NCBI GenBank assembly: GCA_041568335.1
Contig: JBFFZZ010000169.1
Coordinates: 1-6,693 of the forward strand
DNA from: WVWW01 sp041568335
Lineage (GTDB): Bacteria; Acidobacteriota; Polarisedimenticolia; Polarisedimenticolales; Polarisedimenticolaceae
Direction of reading: 5' to 3'
DNA length: 6,693 nucleotides
Below are positions 5,292 to 6,693 of this stretch, piece after piece (position 1 is the first letter of the stretch; each line of letters starts with the position of its first letter). Made by a program: the position numbers and the translations under genes. Below the pieces are notes generated by a model, which saw only the letters and a list, made by a program, of their open reading frames with translations, did not search any database and was not told where the DNA came from.

Positions 5292-5875
5292 CCGACCCAC
5301 CCGTCTTCCGTTGCTCCGCCGCCGCCCGCTGGTTGCCGAGAACCCTCGCGGCGGCCGTCCTCGTCAGCGCGATGATCCTGTCGATGCGGATCTACGCGGG
5401 CGTTGCAGGGTCGGGTTGGTCGCATTCCCGCACCTTCGTGATCCTCGTCGGGGCGGCGGTCGCGCTGATGATCGTTCGCGCGGGCGGCATGGTCCGCGTG
5501 GAGCTCTCGCTGCTCGACGAGGCCTTGCACCTGCGTGTCGGCAAGTACGAGCGAGAATTGCCCTACGAGTTGATCGTCTCGCTGGGCTACGATACGCCGT
5601 TCGTCAAGCCGCGAGAGTGGCTTCCGGCGATGGTGCTGATCGATCGCTTCAACAAGGCCTGGAGGATCCCGGCGTTGCTCGTCGACGGGGATCGGTTCGT
5701 CACGCAACTGACGGCGGCGGCGGGTCGCGACGATCTGCGCAGTTTCGCCTCCGCGCACGACCTGGTCCGGAAGATGCGTGCGACCCGGTCCCGGCTGGTC
5801 GTCGGTTACTCGGTCGCCGCGGCGCTGGTGCTCGTCTCCTGGCTGTTCCTCGCCTTTTCCGGATCGACGCCGTGA
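5288..5875 (+). CDS. Three-helix membrane protein with a possible PH-like middle domain
   Basis: The predicted protein has 195 residues and belongs to no family I can name with confidence. Hydrophobic segments at about 17-33, 48-64 and 169-190 look like membrane helices. The middle part (about 68-165) is soluble and rich in short beta-like stretches, such as VRVELSLLDEALHLRVGKYE, LPYELIVSLGY and LPAMVLIDRFNKAWRIPAL. This layout, two N-terminal helices followed by a beta-rich domain, is reminiscent of bacterial PH-like (DUF304-type) membrane proteins; that is inference from pattern only. It overlaps the phosphoesterase stop by ATGA and the next gene's start by GTGA, so all three genes are probably made together. 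The overlaps and codon usage like the neighbours make it a secure gene even though its function is unknown. Confidence 0.8.
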   Translation: MTDPPVFRCSAAARWLPRTLAAAVLVSAMILSMRIYAGVAGSGWSHSRTFVILVGAAVALMIVRAGGMVRVELSLLDEALHLRVGKYERELPYELIVSLGYDTPFVKPREWLPAMVLIDRFNKAWRIPALLVDGDRFVTQLTAAAGRDDLRSFASAHDLVRKMRATRSRLVVGYSVAAALVLVSWLFLAFSGSTP

Positions 5876-6693
5876 GACGGGCCCGCCATCGGCTGCCGAT
5901 CGCGGTGCTCCTCGCGTGGGCGATCGCCGCGTTCCCGTGTGCCGCCGATACGGCCTTGGAAGCGTTGTTCTCCGGCGATGCCGAGCGGGCGCTGGAGCTG
6001 TACCGCGAGCGGATCCGGGAGACGCCTGGCGACGATCGCGCCGCCGCCGGCGAGATCGAGGCGTTGCTCGCGTTGGACCGATTCGAGGCCGCGCTCGAAC
6101 GCGCGACCGAGCGACACGCCGAATTCGCCGCCAGCCTCCACGTGCGCGCCGCGCACGGCGCCGCCTTGTTGCGCGCCGGGCGGCTGGCGGAGGCCGAGGT
6201 CACGCTCGGCCGGCTCGAAGACGACCCGGATGCGCCCCCTCGAGGGTTGATCGCGCTCGCGCGACTGCGCGGCGCCAGGGGCCGCCACGGAGAAGCGGCC
6301 GAGCTCGCCCGGAGGGCCTTGCGGAACGGGGCGGACGACCCCGTCGTGCAGTTCTGGGCGGCGGAATCCGTCGCCGATCGCGATCGGTCGATCGAGCTGC
6401 TCGAGCGCTTCGTCGCCGCGCATCCGAAGGGAGCCGACGATCGCCTGGAGGCCGCCCGTGGGACCCTCCGACTTCAACGCGCCCTCGGCGATCGGGAGGT
6501 CTGGGTTCCCCGGGCGACGCCGGAACGCGTCGTTCTTCCGCTCCGTCTCGTCTGGGACGATCAGGGGCGCAAGCTCGGCTACGTCGTGGAGGCGCACATC
6601 GGTCCGAAGGACAAACCCGTCAAGCTGATGCTGGACACGGGAAGCACGGGCCTCTTCCTCGTCGAGCGGATGGCGCGCAAGCGCGGCTTCGAG
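5872..6693 (+). CDS. Exported TPR protein with retropepsin-like aspartyl protease domain (3' end cut by window)
   Basis: The window contains 274 residues with no stop. The start is GTG at 5872, overlapping the previous stop as GTGA. An N-terminal signal segment lies at about 1-25 (basic RRARHR, then PIAVLLAWAIAAF). The cysteine at 23 sits in AFPC, a poor lipobox match, so lipid attachment is doubtful. Residues about 25-205 are helical, Ala/Arg/Glu-rich repeats of TPR type, for example GDAERALELYRERIRETPGD at 35-54 and RHGEAAELARRALRNGADDP at 138-157. A beta-rich domain starts at about 220 and contains VKLMLDTGSTGLFL at 250-263, whose Asp255-Thr256-Gly257-Ser258 is the catalytic motif of retropepsin-like aspartyl proteases. 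The remainder of that domain lies beyond 6693. Members of this family work as homodimers with one DTGS motif each, or as fused double domains. The substrate is unknown. Confidence 0.8.
   Translation, partial: MRRARHRLPIAVLLAWAIAAFPCAADTALEALFSGDAERALELYRERIRETPGDDRAAAGEIEALLALDRFEAALERATERHAEFAASLHVRAAHGAALLRAGRLAEAEVTLGRLEDDPDAPPRGLIALARLRGARGRHGEAAELARRALRNGADDPVVQFWAAESVADRDRSIELLERFVAAHPKGADDRLEAARGTLRLQRALGDREVWVPRATPERVVLPLRLVWDDQGRKLGYVVEAHIGPKDKPVKLMLDTGSTGLFLVERMARKRGFE

Noticed and set aside
5806..6597. A 263-codon minus-strand frame opposite the TPR-aspartyl protease gene
   Set aside because: It is antisense to a frame with a coupled start, TPRs and DTGS, and its translation has no domain-like pattern.

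Overview
The window is 6693 bases of GC-rich, densely packed bacterial chromosome with normal housekeeping content. It holds no mobile element, tRNA, rRNA or CRISPR array. The protein mix is an M23 peptidase with a membrane anchor and coiled coil, an RpoH-type sigma factor, a gluzincin-like protein with TPRs, and a TPR protein fused to a retropepsin-like aspartyl protease. This would suit a Gram-negative, Acidobacteriota-like organism. That assignment is an inference from gene style, not from any marker gene in the window.

Layout. At the left edge the 5' part of nagZ (minus strand, cut by the window) reads outward. A 178-base divergent spacer separates it from a plus-strand pair: an envelope M23 peptidase (560-1471) and an RpoH-like sigma factor (1520-2515). 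The M23 gene has a good promoter candidate in the spacer and a clear ribosome binding site. The sigma gene has neither an obvious Shine-Dalgarno sequence nor a long leader. A compound stem-loop (2530-2573) follows the sigma gene. Next comes a 156-base stretch with two candidate promoters, leading into a short ORF for a 36-residue hydrophobic protein (2730-2840). A convergent minus-strand gene (2857-4527) encodes a secreted protein with an HExxH zinc site and C-terminal TPRs.

That gene diverges, across 50 bases, from a tightly overlapped plus-strand operon: a calcineurin-like metallophosphoesterase (4578-5291), a three-helix membrane protein (5288-5875), and a TPR/aspartyl-protease protein (from GTG at 5872, cut by the right edge). 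Both junctions are 4-base stop/start overlaps, which points to translational coupling.

Together the left half concerns peptidoglycan turnover (NagZ, M23) and stress transcription (RpoH-like). The right half concerns exported or membrane-associated proteases and TPR proteins of unknown substrate. I found no convincing defence or otherwise novel multi-gene system. The observations most worth a second look are the 36-residue membrane protein with its own promoter, the compound hairpin behind the sigma gene, and a TAnnnT box exactly 7 bases before the ATG in two genes that lack a Shine-Dalgarno sequence.
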